A stretch of 34,174 nt of DNA from NCBI GenBank assembly GCA_937870825.1, contig CALMZO010000340.1, positions 1 through 34,174 on the forward strand, given 5' to 3'. The position numbers and the translations under genes were made by a program. The stretch's first letter is position 1; each line of letters opens with the position of its first letter. The stretch comes from an uncultured Chloroflexota bacterium. Lineage in GTDB: Bacteria; Chloroflexota; Anaerolineae; UBA4142; SHND01. This document shows, in pieces, positions 1 through 7,609 of this stretch. The notes beneath the pieces are model-generated. The model made no database searches. It was not told the DNA's origin and saw only the letters and a list, made by a program, of their open reading frames with translations.

Positions 1-698
1 TTTTTCGTCATGCCTTGGGGCGAAACGCCCGCGGCGGTGACGCGTCCCTTTTGCATGACAGTCACGCGGTCGGCGATTTCTAAAATTTCGTCGAGATGAT
101 GGCTGATGAAAATGACCGAACGTCCTTGCGCGGTCATGCTGCGTAGCGTTTGAAAAAGTTCGTGCGCCTCTTGCGGCGTGAGTACGGCGGTGGGCTCGTC
201 GAGTATCAAAACGTTCGCGCCGCGATACAACATTTTCAAAATTTCGACGCGCTGCTGCTCGCCGACAGACAATTGCCAAATGTGGGCGCGCGGGTCCACC
301 TTTAAACCAAATTGTTTGGATAATTCTTGAACGCGTTTTTCCGCTTGCGGCAAATTCAAAAAAAAGCGCGGTTCGCGCAAGCCCAGAATGATATTTTCCG
401 TTACCGTTTGCGATGGTACGAGCATGAAATGTTGATAAATCATGCCGATGCCATTTGCAATCGCGTCGCGCGGCGAGCCTATGTCAACGCGCTGCCCGTG
501 AATTAAAATTTCGCCCGCGTCGGCGCGATACAGACCGGCGAGGATGTTGGTCAAGGTCGATTTGCCCGCGCCATTTTCACCCAACAGCGCGTGAATCTCA
601 CCCTGCCGCAAATCAAAATCCACATGGTCATTCGCCAACACGCCGGGAAAGCGTTTGACGATTTGTTTCATCTCGACGACGTTGATAGGTGCGGTCAT
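1..698 (-). CDS. ABC transporter ATP-binding protein of a BMP/nucleoside importer (partial, runs off left edge)
   Basis: This is the N-terminal part of a double-NBD ATPase that energises uptake of ribose/nucleoside-type substrates. My reverse translation from the ATG at 698 shows Walker A GENGAGKST, signature LSVGEQQRVE, Walker B LILDEP followed by TAVLTPQE, and an ISHHLDE H-loop. The order fits the first ABC domain of the YufO/NupO/RbsA-like family. The protein is about 500 residues in this family, so more than half lies outside the window. It is close to the ATPase at 19396-20910, sharing RFPGVLAND and GEIHALLGENGAGK. On the minus strand it follows the BMP lipoprotein gene at 827-2107, separated by a strong palindrome. 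Its permeases may lie beyond position 1. Family assignment is secure; the substrate is inferred from the neighbours. Confidence 0.93.
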   Translation of the reverse strand, partial: MTAPINVVEMKQIVKRFPGVLANDHVDFDLRQGEIHALLGENGAGKSTLTNILAGLYRADAGEILIHGQRVDIGSPRDAIANGIGMIYQHFMLVPSQTVTENIILGLREPRFFLNLPQAEKRVQELSKQFGLKVDPRAHIWQLSVGEQQRVEILKMLYRGANVLILDEPTAVLTPQEAHELFQTLRSMTAQGRSVIFISHHLDEILEIADRVTVMQKGRVTAAGVSPQGMTK

Positions 699-703
699 AA
701 AAA

Positions 704-824
704 CCTCACCCCCTGCCCCGCTCCTAAAAATCGTTCTCCATTTTTAGGAGCGGGGAGAAGGTAAAGTGGAAATCATTCCCCTCTCCTGAACGCTATTTGT
801 TCAGAAGAGGGGTCAGGGGTGAGG
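704..824. repeat. Compound palindromic intergenic element with two hairpins
   Basis: The outer arms CCTCACCCC (704-712) and GGGGTGAGG (816-824) are exact complements. Inside are two hairpins: a perfect 15-bp stem at 716-730/741-755 with a 10-nt loop, and a 14-bp stem with one mismatch at about 778-791/799-812. The element fills the gap between the lipoprotein stop and the ATPase start. In the transcript it could act as a partial terminator or 3'-end stabiliser that keeps binding-protein mRNA above ATPase mRNA. Its shape also suggests a dispersed repeat family. Confidence 0.85.
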
Positions 825-826
825 CG

Positions 827-2107
827 TTATTGTGAAAGTTTCGGCAGTTCGGCGATGACGTTTTCGTTCCACCAATACATACCGTACTTGGCTTCAAAGC
901 CCGGCGCGCCGGGTTTGAATTGGTCCACATCGGCTTGCGTGATGGAAACTCCGGCAGGAATCACTTCATTCCCCTTGTTGTCCTTGATGGGACCGGTGAA
1001 AATGGTAAAGCGATTTACTTTGCCCGCGAGCGCGTCCTTGAGCGTTTGCTGCACGAGCGGAATCACATCGGCGGGAACGCCCGGCTGCGGCTTTTGTCCT
1101 TCCATGAAACCGTACAGCCCGAGACCGCCCGAATCCGCGTCAAAGTATTCGGAACCGGCTTTCCATGTGCCTTCTTTCATCTGTTTGATGTCGTTGGCAT
1201 AAATCGGACCCCAGTTCCAATACATCGTGGTCAAACACGAATCGAGTTTGCAGTTGCCTTCGTAATCGTAGGTGATTGCCCACTTGCCGCGTTCTTTGGC
1301 AGCTTCGGCGTTGGCAGGCGTGTCCGCGCCCGTCATCACCACCTGCGCGCCGCCGTCGAACAGGGACGCGGCAGCATCTTTTTCTTTGACGGGGTCGTGC
1401 CAGGTGTTAATCCAGCGCACGTCCATTTTGCATTCCGGACACGTTTTTTGTACGCCCAACGCGAATGCGTTGCCCAAACGAAATTCTTCGGGAATCGGGA
1501 ACGTGGCGATGTAACCGACCTGAGGCTTGTTGTCGGCTTTGGCGCGCGCCCCGGCAATCATGCCCGCGATATATTTAATCGTTTCCATTGCGCCGAACAT
1601 GTTGCCAAAATTTTTGCCGTTCGATTTGTAACCCGAGACGTGCAAAAATTTAATGTCCGGAAATTCTTCGGCAACCGCGAGCATCGGGTCCATGTAACCG
1701 AACGAGGTCGCGATAATCGCGTTAAATCCTTTGCGGGCGAGCGAGCGGATGACTTGCTCTGCCTCTGCGCCTTCGGGAACGAGTTCCACATACGCGGTGT
1801 GGACATCGGGCATTTGTTTTTCAACATATTGACGTCCGATGTCGTGCGCTTGCGTCCAGCCGCCGTCATCATGCGGACCAATGTACACGAACGCGACGTT
1901 GTACTTGCCCGCTTCAATTTCGGGAATTTGGAATTTGCTGCCGCTGTCGGCGGGAGCTTGTGTGGGCGCGGGCGGCATCGCGGTGGGTTGCGCGGGCGCG
2001 GCTGTCGGGGGCGCGGCAGTCGGTTGTGCGGGCGTCGCGCACGCGGCGAGCATCAACAACGCGGCGAGCGCGAGCGTCGTGATGATGAAAATCTTGTTGC
2101 GAAACAT
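827..2107 (-). CDS. BMP-family (PnrA-like) substrate-binding lipoprotein
   Basis: Extracytoplasmic binding lipoprotein of an ABC importer. The start at 2107 is preferred because a strong GGAGGAGAAG ribosome site lies just upstream and the protein then begins with a canonical lipoprotein signal: two basic residues, a hydrophobic stretch and the lipobox LAAC with Cys23. An upstream in-frame GTG at 2182 would put 25 polar residues before the signal and is less likely. A proline/threonine/alanine tether (about residues 24-55) precedes the BMP domain, which starts at KYNVAFVYIG with a DGGWTQAH motif and ends near residue 426. The family includes purine-nucleoside receptors such as PnrA of Treponema. 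Adenine deaminase upstream and the ATPase downstream on the same strand support a nucleoside or purine ligand, which is an inference. Confidence 0.92.
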   Translation of the reverse strand: MFRNKIFIITTLALAALLMLAACATPAQPTAAPPTAAPAQPTAMPPAPTQAPADSGSKFQIPEIEAGKYNVAFVYIGPHDDGGWTQAHDIGRQYVEKQMPDVHTAYVELVPEGAEAEQVIRSLARKGFNAIIATSFGYMDPMLAVAEEFPDIKFLHVSGYKSNGKNFGNMFGAMETIKYIAGMIAGARAKADNKPQVGYIATFPIPEEFRLGNAFALGVQKTCPECKMDVRWINTWHDPVKEKDAAASLFDGGAQVVMTGADTPANAEAAKERGKWAITYDYEGNCKLDSCLTTMYWNWGPIYANDIKQMKEGTWKAGSEYFDADSGGLGLYGFMEGQKPQPGVPADVIPLVQQTLKDALAGKVNRFTIFTGPIKDNKGNEVIPAGVSITQADVDQFKPGAPGFEAKYGMYWWNENVIAELPKLSQ

Positions 2108-2184
2108 ACCTTCTTCTCCTCCTATTGATTGTGAAACCTTGTCGCTGTGAGATTGCATTACCGGTTCGAGTTTGTCCACCACCT

Positions 2185-2282
2185 CCTTCGTTAGTGCGTT
2201 CGTGCGATCGTGAGTTAGTGTGATAGTGTCTTGGCAGTCGCGTCACTAACGCACTATCACACAATTGCGCGATTGCACAATC
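2185..2282. repeat. Heptad repeat array with dyad symmetry
   Basis: 98 bp that reads as fourteen 7-bp words, built on GTTAGTG/GTGATAG-like words and their complements. GTGTGATAGTG (2218-2228) is an exact complement of CACTATCACAC (2252-2262), so the array can fold. It lies between the adenine deaminase stop (2317) and the lipoprotein ribosome site. Confidence 0.75.
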
Positions 2283-2316
2283 TTGTGGCGTCACAGCTCT
2301 GGGCAAGCGACTTTGC

Positions 2317-4029
2317 TTAATCCGCAAGCACGTCTACAAAATCAAATTTTCGTACATCAACCAGTCCTTTATCGGTCAATTTTAGGTCAGGAATTACGGG
2401 GAGCGCGAGAAAAGATAACGCCATAAATGGCGTCTCCAAATCGCAGCCGAGTTTGCGAGTCGCCGCGTTCAAGTGGTCTAATTCTGCGCGCACGCGTTCA
2501 ATGGGCTGTTCACTCATCAAGCCGCCGATGGGCAATGGCACGCGCCCCAGCACTTGGCCCTTGTCCACCGCGACGAACCCGCCTTGCATCGAAGCAATCG
2601 CGCGCGCTGCGCTTAACATATCATCATCGTTCGTGCCGACGACGAGGATGTTGTGCGAATCGTGTCCGACGGAAGAACCAATCGCGCCGCTTTTTAATTT
2701 GAACCCGCGTACGAATCCCAAGCCGACGTTCCCCGTCGCGTGATGGCGTTCAATCACCACCATTTTCAAAATATCGCGCGATGGGTCAGCGACAACTTGT
2801 TCGTTTTGAATCAGCGCGCGGTCGAATTCTTCGCGCGTCGTAAGTTGCCCGGGAATCAAGCCGATGATGCGCAATGTATTCGCGTTCGGTTCGGCGCGCA
2901 CGCGCAAGTCCACTTTGGACCAGTCCACGTTCATCGTATTGCGAATCGGTGGGCGCGAACGTTCGTGGTCGTCGGGTTCCAGTTTGCCGCGATACACGAC
3001 GCGCTTGCCGCCGTAATACACGCGCTCGATTTTCATTTCGTCGAAATTGTTGAATACCACAATGTCCGCGCGTTTGCCCGGCGCGAGCGCGCCGCGGTCT
3101 GTGAGTCCAAAGTATTCTGCCGCGTTCAACGTCGCAATCGTGATTGCGGTTAGCGGGTCGAGTCCGTGCTGAATCGCCGTGCGTACGATGTAATCAATGC
3201 TGCCCTTGTCAATCAAATCATCGGGCAAGCGGTCATCGGTGCAAAACAAAACGCGGCGCGACGTGCGCGCGTTGATAATGGGAAGCAGCGTCAATAGATT
3301 GTGCGCGTTCGACGCTTCGCGAATCATCACGTACATTCCGCGCCGCAATTTTTCATTCGCCTCTTCGACGGTTGTACATTCGTGGTCGCTCGCAATGCCC
3401 GAGGCGACGTATGCTTCCAAATCGCGTCCCGCGAGTCCGGGCGCGTGTCCGTCCATGCGCTTGTCGGAAAACGCGCGCAGTTTGTCCAACACTTGTTCAT
3501 CGCCGTTGATGACGCCGGGATAATTCATCACTTCGGCGAGTCCCAACACCCACGGGTCTTTTTTGAATTCCGTTAAATCACTCCAGCGCAATTTCGCGCC
3601 GCTCGTTTCCAAATGCGTTGCCGGTACGCAAGACGACGCCATCACGAATACGCTGAACGGTGTGTACTTGGACGCGTCGAGCATGTATTGAATGCCTTCA
3701 TTGCCCAAGACGTTCGCGATTTCATGCGGGTCAATCACCACTGTCGTTACGCCGTGCGGGACAACCGCGCGCGCAAATTCGTACGGCGGCACGAGCGCGC
3801 TTTCGATATGCACATGCGCGTCAATAAAGCCCGGACAAATGTACGCGCCTTCGACATCCGTCACTTTTTTCGCGTCGTACTCGCCGAGACCGACGATGCG
3901 CGAATCCGAAATCGCTACAGACGTTTCTTCAATTTCGCCGGTGAACACATTCACGACGCGCCCATTTTTCAACAACAAGTCGGCGGGCAGATTGCCGCGC
4001 GCAGATTGGATAAGAGTGGAGAGTTCCAT
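2317..4029 (-). CDS. ade: Adenine deaminase
   Basis: Hydrolyses adenine to hypoxanthine and ammonia (EC 3.5.4.2) in the cytoplasm. The 570-residue length matches the bacterial Ade/AdeC family. The amidohydrolase metal site is visible as HVH (His72, His74) in PGFIDAHVHIES, followed by VIDPHEIANVLG and the family-typical EVMNYPGVI. The C-terminal domain contains GSSVGHDSHN and ends in LALPVIPDLKLTDKGLVDV, both usual for this enzyme. The ATG at 4029 is one base beyond the stop codon of the VapC-type gene, so the two are probably translationally coupled. It lies directly upstream of a nucleoside-type binding protein, supporting a purine salvage/breakdown role: hypoxanthine would pass to the molybdenum hydroxylase encoded at 21-26 kb. 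Confidence 0.95.
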   Translation of the reverse strand: MELSTLIQSARGNLPADLLLKNGRVVNVFTGEIEETSVAISDSRIVGLGEYDAKKVTDVEGAYICPGFIDAHVHIESALVPPYEFARAVVPHGVTTVVIDPHEIANVLGNEGIQYMLDASKYTPFSVFVMASSCVPATHLETSGAKLRWSDLTEFKKDPWVLGLAEVMNYPGVINGDEQVLDKLRAFSDKRMDGHAPGLAGRDLEAYVASGIASDHECTTVEEANEKLRRGMYVMIREASNAHNLLTLLPIINARTSRRVLFCTDDRLPDDLIDKGSIDYIVRTAIQHGLDPLTAITIATLNAAEYFGLTDRGALAPGKRADIVVFNNFDEMKIERVYYGGKRVVYRGKLEPDDHERSRPPIRNTMNVDWSKVDLRVRAEPNANTLRIIGLIPGQLTTREEFDRALIQNEQVVADPSRDILKMVVIERHHATGNVGLGFVRGFKLKSGAIGSSVGHDSHNILVVGTNDDDMLSAARAIASMQGGFVAVDKGQVLGRVPLPIGGLMSEQPIERVRAELDHLNAATRKLGCDLETPFMALSFLALPVIPDLKLTDKGLVDVRKFDFVDVLAD

Positions 4030-4030
4030 A

Positions 4031-4432
4031 TCACGAAAGCAGTTCGACGGGAATGAGATTACGAACAGAGTCTTGATTAAAGACCGAATCTTTTGTCAAC
4101 AACAGCTCGCAGTCGGTTGAGAGAAAAGTTGCGAAAATAATTGCGTCCACCGTCGGCAAATTCATGCCGCGCCGATATCGCGCGGAGGCAGCGGCAATTT
4201 CCAGTGAGACAGGAAAAATTGAGATATTGGGAACGAGTTGCATTTGCGAGACCAACTCTTCTGCAGCCGCGAGCTTGGCGCGTTGAATTTGATGCGCGTA
4301 AAACTCGGCAATGGTAAGTACAGAAATCACAAGAGAGTCATAGCCATTAAGGACATTGTTCCAGATTTCCACAGTGCGCGGAGCATCCTCGCTAAACTCG
4401 ATGAAAAATCCGGTGTCTGCTCCAATTATCAT
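4031..4432 (-). CDS. PIN-domain ribonuclease toxin, VapC-type
   Basis: 133-residue PIN-fold protein, the usual length of VapC toxins, which cleave RNA in a metal-dependent way. The acidic active-site set is complete: Asp6 (GADTGFF), Glu43 (IAEF), Asp96 (PTVDAII) and Asp115 (LLTKD). It overlaps the upstream antitoxin gene by 4 bp, as expected for a toxin-antitoxin pair, and its stop is one base from the start of adenine deaminase. That placement inside a metabolic operon is unusual. The PIN fold is clear; the exact RNA target cannot be told from sequence. A housekeeping PIN nuclease is less likely because of the antitoxin partner. Confidence 0.85.
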   Translation of the reverse strand: MIIGADTGFFIEFSEDAPRTVEIWNNVLNGYDSLVISVLTIAEFYAHQIQRAKLAAAEELVSQMQLVPNISIFPVSLEIAAASARYRRGMNLPTVDAIIFATFLSTDCELLLTKDSVFNQDSVRNLIPVELLS

Positions 4433-4689
4433 CGGTCACGTCTCCCCTCTAGAACATATTCCCAATCCATTCCGGCAAAAGTCTCTTTGATTAACTCTCC
4501 AATTCGCTTGAGGCGCGCACGGTCTTCGTCTGTGAGTTTGACCGGTGTCACAGGTTTGTTCACCTTGAGCGGTGTCACCATGACTTCGACTTCTTGATTT
4601 GGTTCGATGCCGAGTTCCCGCCAGAACGATGTTGGAATTTCGACGTTCCCGTTTTCATCCGCTTTGACTTTGACCATTGTCGCAATCAT
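4429..4689 (-). CDS. AbrB/MazE-type antitoxin (VapB-like)
   Basis: 86-residue small protein whose N-terminal half has the swapped-hairpin AbrB/SpoVT pattern: VKVKADENGNVEIPTSFWR followed by LGIEPNQEVEV. This domain usually dimerises and binds the operator of its own operon. The charged C-terminal half, with EDRARLKRIGEL and a terminal WEYVLEGRR segment, would wrap the PIN toxin. The ATG at 4689 has a good AGGGGG ribosome site 5-6 bases upstream. The gene ends overlapping the toxin start by 4 bp and lies 12 bp after the VOC gene, so it is embedded in the operon rather than having an obvious promoter of its own. Confidence 0.83.
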   Translation of the reverse strand: MIATMVKVKADENGNVEIPTSFWRELGIEPNQEVEVMVTPLKVNKPVTPVKLTDEDRARLKRIGELIKETFAGMDWEYVLEGRRDR

Positions 4690-4701
4690 ACTTGCCCCCT
4701 T

Positions 4702-5484
4702 TCAACTTACGCGCCCCGTTACCTGCATCGGCACGCCTAACGTATTCACGGGTTCTAACGTAATTCCCATCCCGCCGATAATTTCTTGCTCGAACGGGAC
4801 ATTTTCCTCCTGCCATGTTTGGACGATCTCGAGTGGATTGTCCGCTTCGAGAACGAGTTGCAAAACGCGTTCGGTGTCCACGTCTTTGAGAATGATTGCG
4901 CCGCGCGCCAGTTCAAACCAGCCGTCTTCGCCCGCGACGCCCAACAGCTTTTCGTACGCGTCTTGCGCGCTCGCCAAATCGGTGACACCGACATTGACAT
5001 CTCCGAAACGGAGCGTTTGTCCGATGCCCTCTGTCGGCGCGGGGATGCGAGTCTCGCGCGGCGTGACATCTTGGAGAACAAATGGAAAACGCGAATCGGC
5101 GGGATGCGCGCTGCGCCACGCGACGCGCGCGCCATCGGGGCGCTGTCGTTCGCCTTCGCGCGGGTCGCCGATTTCAAAACCGCGCGCGCGAATTGCGGCA
5201 ACATCCGCGTCAAGGTCATCGGACGCGAGCGCGAACGCGGCGAGACGATTTTCGCTTTTCAATGCGTCGAGAACGGGATGCGAAAATTGTTGCGCGAGCG
5301 CTTCATCCCAAACGCCAATGAGTTCGAGATACGTGCCATCCGCGAGCGGCACAAGCGCGTTGTGCGTACCCATTTTGGGATGCTCGCCGCCTTGCAGTAC
5401 GTGGAAACCGAGTTGTTCGTACACTTCGGTGGCGAGTTCGAGGTCTTTAACCGCAATGAGAATGTGGTCAATTCCGAGTATCAT
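4702..5484 (-). CDS. VOC-superfamily (glyoxalase_3-like) protein
   Basis: 260-residue protein with two vicinal-oxygen-chelate modules. The first opens with GIDHILIAVKDLELATEVYEQLGF, with a metal-type His in DHI and YLELIGVWDE as its second motif. The second begins at RFGDVNVGVTDLASAQDAYEKLLG. The arrangement matches the glyoxalase-like domain 3 group, whose substrates are mostly unknown. I use ATG 5484; a TTG one codon upstream is possible. The start sits exactly at the edge of a heptad repeat array, with no convincing ribosome site. It lies between a GNAT gene and the toxin-antitoxin pair on the minus strand. No specific function is claimed. Confidence 0.8.
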   Translation of the reverse strand: MILGIDHILIAVKDLELATEVYEQLGFHVLQGGEHPKMGTHNALVPLADGTYLELIGVWDEALAQQFSHPVLDALKSENRLAAFALASDDLDADVAAIRARGFEIGDPREGERQRPDGARVAWRSAHPADSRFPFVLQDVTPRETRIPAPTEGIGQTLRFGDVNVGVTDLASAQDAYEKLLGVAGEDGWFELARGAIILKDVDTERVLQLVLEADNPLEIVQTWQEENVPFEQEIIGGMGITLEPVNTLGVPMQVTGRVS

Positions 5485-5547
5485 CAACGAATCTTCAACG
5501 AATAAACGAATGAACGAATCGTTCGTTCAGTGACGCTCGATTCATTC
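5485..5547. repeat. Heptad repeat array with dyad symmetry
   Basis: Nine 7-bp words based on AACGAAT and its complement. TGAACGAA (5511-5518) and TTCGTTCA (5522-5529) form an 8-bp hairpin with a 3-nt loop at the point where the orientation switches. The array abuts the start codon of the VOC gene and occupies most of the gap to the GNAT stop at 5573. Confidence 0.75.
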
Positions 5548-5572
5548 TTTGTTTTCAATCGTTGACTCCTTT

Positions 5573-6109
5573 TTAGGTTTTCCGATTCAGAGCATAATAT
5601 ACGCAATCGAGTCCAAACAACTGCACATCTTTTTCGTACACGAGTCCGCAGTGTTCCATCACCCTGCGCGACGCGATGTTTTCGGGAACGGCGAGCGCGA
5701 TGATGCGTTCGAGTCCGACTTTGGCAAATCCAAACTCGACGCTCGCGCGCGCGGCTTCTGTCGCGTACCCTTTGCCCCAAAAATCTTTTGCGAGCGCATA
5801 CAACACTTCTGTCTCTCGAATTTCGGTGATGAATCGTAACCCACAGTGTCCCATCAATTCGCCGCTTGCTTTTTCGACAATAGCCCACGGCGCGTAGGGA
5901 AATTGATTCCAGTGGTCGTTGAAAAAATCCATTGTGCGCTGTGCGCGTTCCCGCGCAGGTGTGTCGCGTTTCGGCAAATAACGCAGCACCTCCGCGTCGC
6001 CGAAAATGCGCGCGGTGTAGGCGTCGAGGTCAGTTGGTTCAAACGGACGCAATAATAATCTCGCGGTTTCAAGAGCTCGGTTTTTCATTCGTCCTTCGTC
6101 GTTCGTCAT
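5573..6109 (-). CDS. GNAT N-acetyltransferase, RimJ/RimL-like
   Basis: Acetyl-CoA-dependent N-acetyltransferase. It begins (after a short extension) with LETARLLLRPFEPTDLDAY, the hallmark of the RimJ/RimL/SpeG-like branch, and has the acetyl-CoA loop motif as KDFWGKGYATEAA, then the usual VPENIASRRVMEHCGL. Total length of 178 residues is normal. The first seven residues (MTNDEGR) are encoded by a heptad repeat, so the biological start may instead be the second ATG at 6088. The gene starts 4 bp after the stop of the amidohydrolase gene, so the two are probably cotranscribed. The substrate (protein N-terminus, antibiotic or small amine) cannot be deduced. Confidence 0.85.
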   Translation of the reverse strand: MTNDEGRMKNRALETARLLLRPFEPTDLDAYTARIFGDAEVLRYLPKRDTPARERAQRTMDFFNDHWNQFPYAPWAIVEKASGELMGHCGLRFITEIRETEVLYALAKDFWGKGYATEAARASVEFGFAKVGLERIIALAVPENIASRRVMEHCGLVYEKDVQLFGLDCVYYALNRKT

Positions 6110-6114
6110 CCGTC
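6080..6114. repeat. Heptad repeat array at a gene junction
   Basis: On the minus strand this is five 7-bp words of the GACGAAC type. It begins inside the stop codon of the amidohydrolase gene and runs through both candidate start codons of the GNAT gene, so it supplies the start region of that gene. Confidence 0.7.
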
Positions 6115-7459
6115 ACCCCACCATCTCCCGCGCGATTTTGTTGTGTCGTTCCACCACCGGCGGCAAATCGAGCTTCAATAAATTTCCATCTTGCACCACA
6201 ACGCGTCCATTGATGACAGAAATATCTACGCGCGGTGTTTCGCAAAATAAAATCGCGGCGAGTGGGTCATGGCTGCCCGCGTAATTCAAACGATTCAGAT
6301 TGATGCCGATGAAATCCGCCGCTTTGCCAATTTCAAGCGAACCGATATCGTCACGTCCCAACACTTTTGCGCCGCCCACTGTTGCCAGTTCCAACGCGTC
6401 GCGCGCGCTCATCGCTTCTACATCGCCGCCGACGCGCGCAAGCAACATCGCTTGTCTTGGTTCGTGAAGCATGTGTGACGCGTCATTGCTCGCGCTGCCG
6501 TCCACACCCAACCCAACTTTAACGCCCGCGTTCATCATTTTGCGAATGGGCGCAATGCCCGATGCGAGCAGCATGTTCGAAGAGGGACAATGCGCGACGC
6601 CTGTGCCGGTCTGCGCGTACCGCGCGATTTCAGAATCATTCACCCAAACGCTGTGCGCGAACCACACATCATCGCCGAGCCATTCCAAACTCTCCGCATA
6701 CTCGACGGGACGTTTGCCGAAACGCGCGATGCAAAAATCTTCTTCGTCCATTGTCTCTGCGAGATGCGTGTGCAAACGCACGTTGTACGCACGCGCGAGC
6801 CGCGCGGATTCGAGCATCAATTCGGGCGTCACCGAAAACGGCGAACAGGGCGCGAGTCCCACGCGGCACATCGAGTACGGTTTCGCGTCGTGAAAGGTTT
6901 CGATGACGCGGCGCGAATCGCGCAAAATCGTTTCGTGGTCTTGGACAACGCGGTCAGGCGGCAAGCCGCCTTGCGATTCGCCCAAACTCATCGAACCGCG
7001 CGTCGGGTGAAAACGAATGCCGAGTTCTGCCGCCGCGCGTATTTCATCGTCGTGCGATGAACCATTCGGGACGAGGTACAAATGGTCTGCCGCTGTCGTG
7101 CATCCCGAAAGGAGCAATTCTGCCAGACCGACGAGCGCGCTGGTGTACACCGCGTCCGGTGTGAGGTTCGCCCAAATCGGATACAACGTTTTGAGCCAAT
7201 CGAACAAGACCGCGTTTTGCGCCTTTGGCACGGCGCGCGTGAGCGTTTGATACAAATGGTGATGCGTGTTGACGAGTCCGGGCAAAATCACCATGTCGCG
7301 CGCGTTGATAATCTTGTCGGCGGTTTGAGCAAGTTCGTGGGTTGCGCCGATTTGTTCAATCACATTGTCGCGCACAAACAATCCGCCGTCGGAAATTTCG
7401 CGGCGCTGCGAATCAAATGTAGCGAGGACGAGCGCGTGCTGAACGAGGAGCGTAGCCAT
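6113..7459 (-). CDS. 8-oxoguanine deaminase-like amidohydrolase (TRZ/ATZ family)
   Basis: Predicted cytoplasmic deaminase converting 8-oxoguanine to urate (EC 3.5.4.32). Metal ligands are visible: His66 and His68 in NTHHHLYQ, His232 in LHTHLAET, His269 in WFAHS and Asp320 in GLGVDGSASND. The stretches RGSMSLGESQGGLPPD, LAPCSPFSVTPELM and GTGVAHCPSSNMLLASGI are, as I recall them, typical of the characterised 8-oxoguanine deaminases rather than of guanine or cytosine deaminases. The start at 7459 (MATLLVQH) is chosen over an upstream in-frame ATG because a GGAG site lies 9 bases before it; the upstream extension would cross the promoter. Length is 448 residues. Another COG0402 deaminase activity is possible. 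Confidence 0.87.
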   Translation of the reverse strand: MATLLVQHALVLATFDSQRREISDGGLFVRDNVIEQIGATHELAQTADKIINARDMVILPGLVNTHHHLYQTLTRAVPKAQNAVLFDWLKTLYPIWANLTPDAVYTSALVGLAELLLSGCTTAADHLYLVPNGSSHDDEIRAAAELGIRFHPTRGSMSLGESQGGLPPDRVVQDHETILRDSRRVIETFHDAKPYSMCRVGLAPCSPFSVTPELMLESARLARAYNVRLHTHLAETMDEEDFCIARFGKRPVEYAESLEWLGDDVWFAHSVWVNDSEIARYAQTGTGVAHCPSSNMLLASGIAPIRKMMNAGVKVGLGVDGSASNDASHMLHEPRQAMLLARVGGDVEAMSARDALELATVGGAKVLGRDDIGSLEIGKAADFIGINLNRLNYAGSHDPLAAILFCETPRVDISVINGRVVVQDGNLLKLDLPPVVERHNKIAREMVG

Positions 7460-7504
7460 GTGGGGAATCTCCAGACAAAAAAGTTGTGCAGCGACTCGCA
7501 AAGG

Positions 7505-7513
7505 ATTATAGCA
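7505..7513 (-). promoter_or_regulatory. Extended -10 promoter for the minus-strand purine operon
   Basis: The minus strand reads TGC-TATAAT here, a perfect extended -10 element. No clear -35 was found, which extended -10 promoters can tolerate. Transcription would begin near 7498, giving a leader of about 40 nt before the ATG at 7459. Confidence 0.55.
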
Positions 7514-7549
7514 TAGCATCACAAAAACCCTTCGAGTCGGAAAGAATTA

Positions 7550-7558
7550 TGTTATACT
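7550..7558 (+). promoter_or_regulatory. Extended -10 promoter for nucleoside hydrolase
   Basis: The plus strand reads TGT-TATACT, an extended -10 with one departure from TATAAT. The expected start would be near 7565, about 45 nt before the ATG at 7610. It lies back to back with the minus-strand element at 7505-7513, with 36 bp between them. Confidence 0.5.
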
Positions 7559-7609
7559 TTTGAAAGTAGGACAGCGCGTCGAAAACCTCTGCGGAGACAT
7601 TTTTCCCCA

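Noticed and set aside
920..2128. 402-codon plus-strand ORF opposite the BMP lipoprotein gene
   Set aside because: It mirrors the lipoprotein gene, has arginine- and phenylalanine-rich low-quality sequence and matches no family pattern. The other strand has a lipobox, ribosome site and family motifs.
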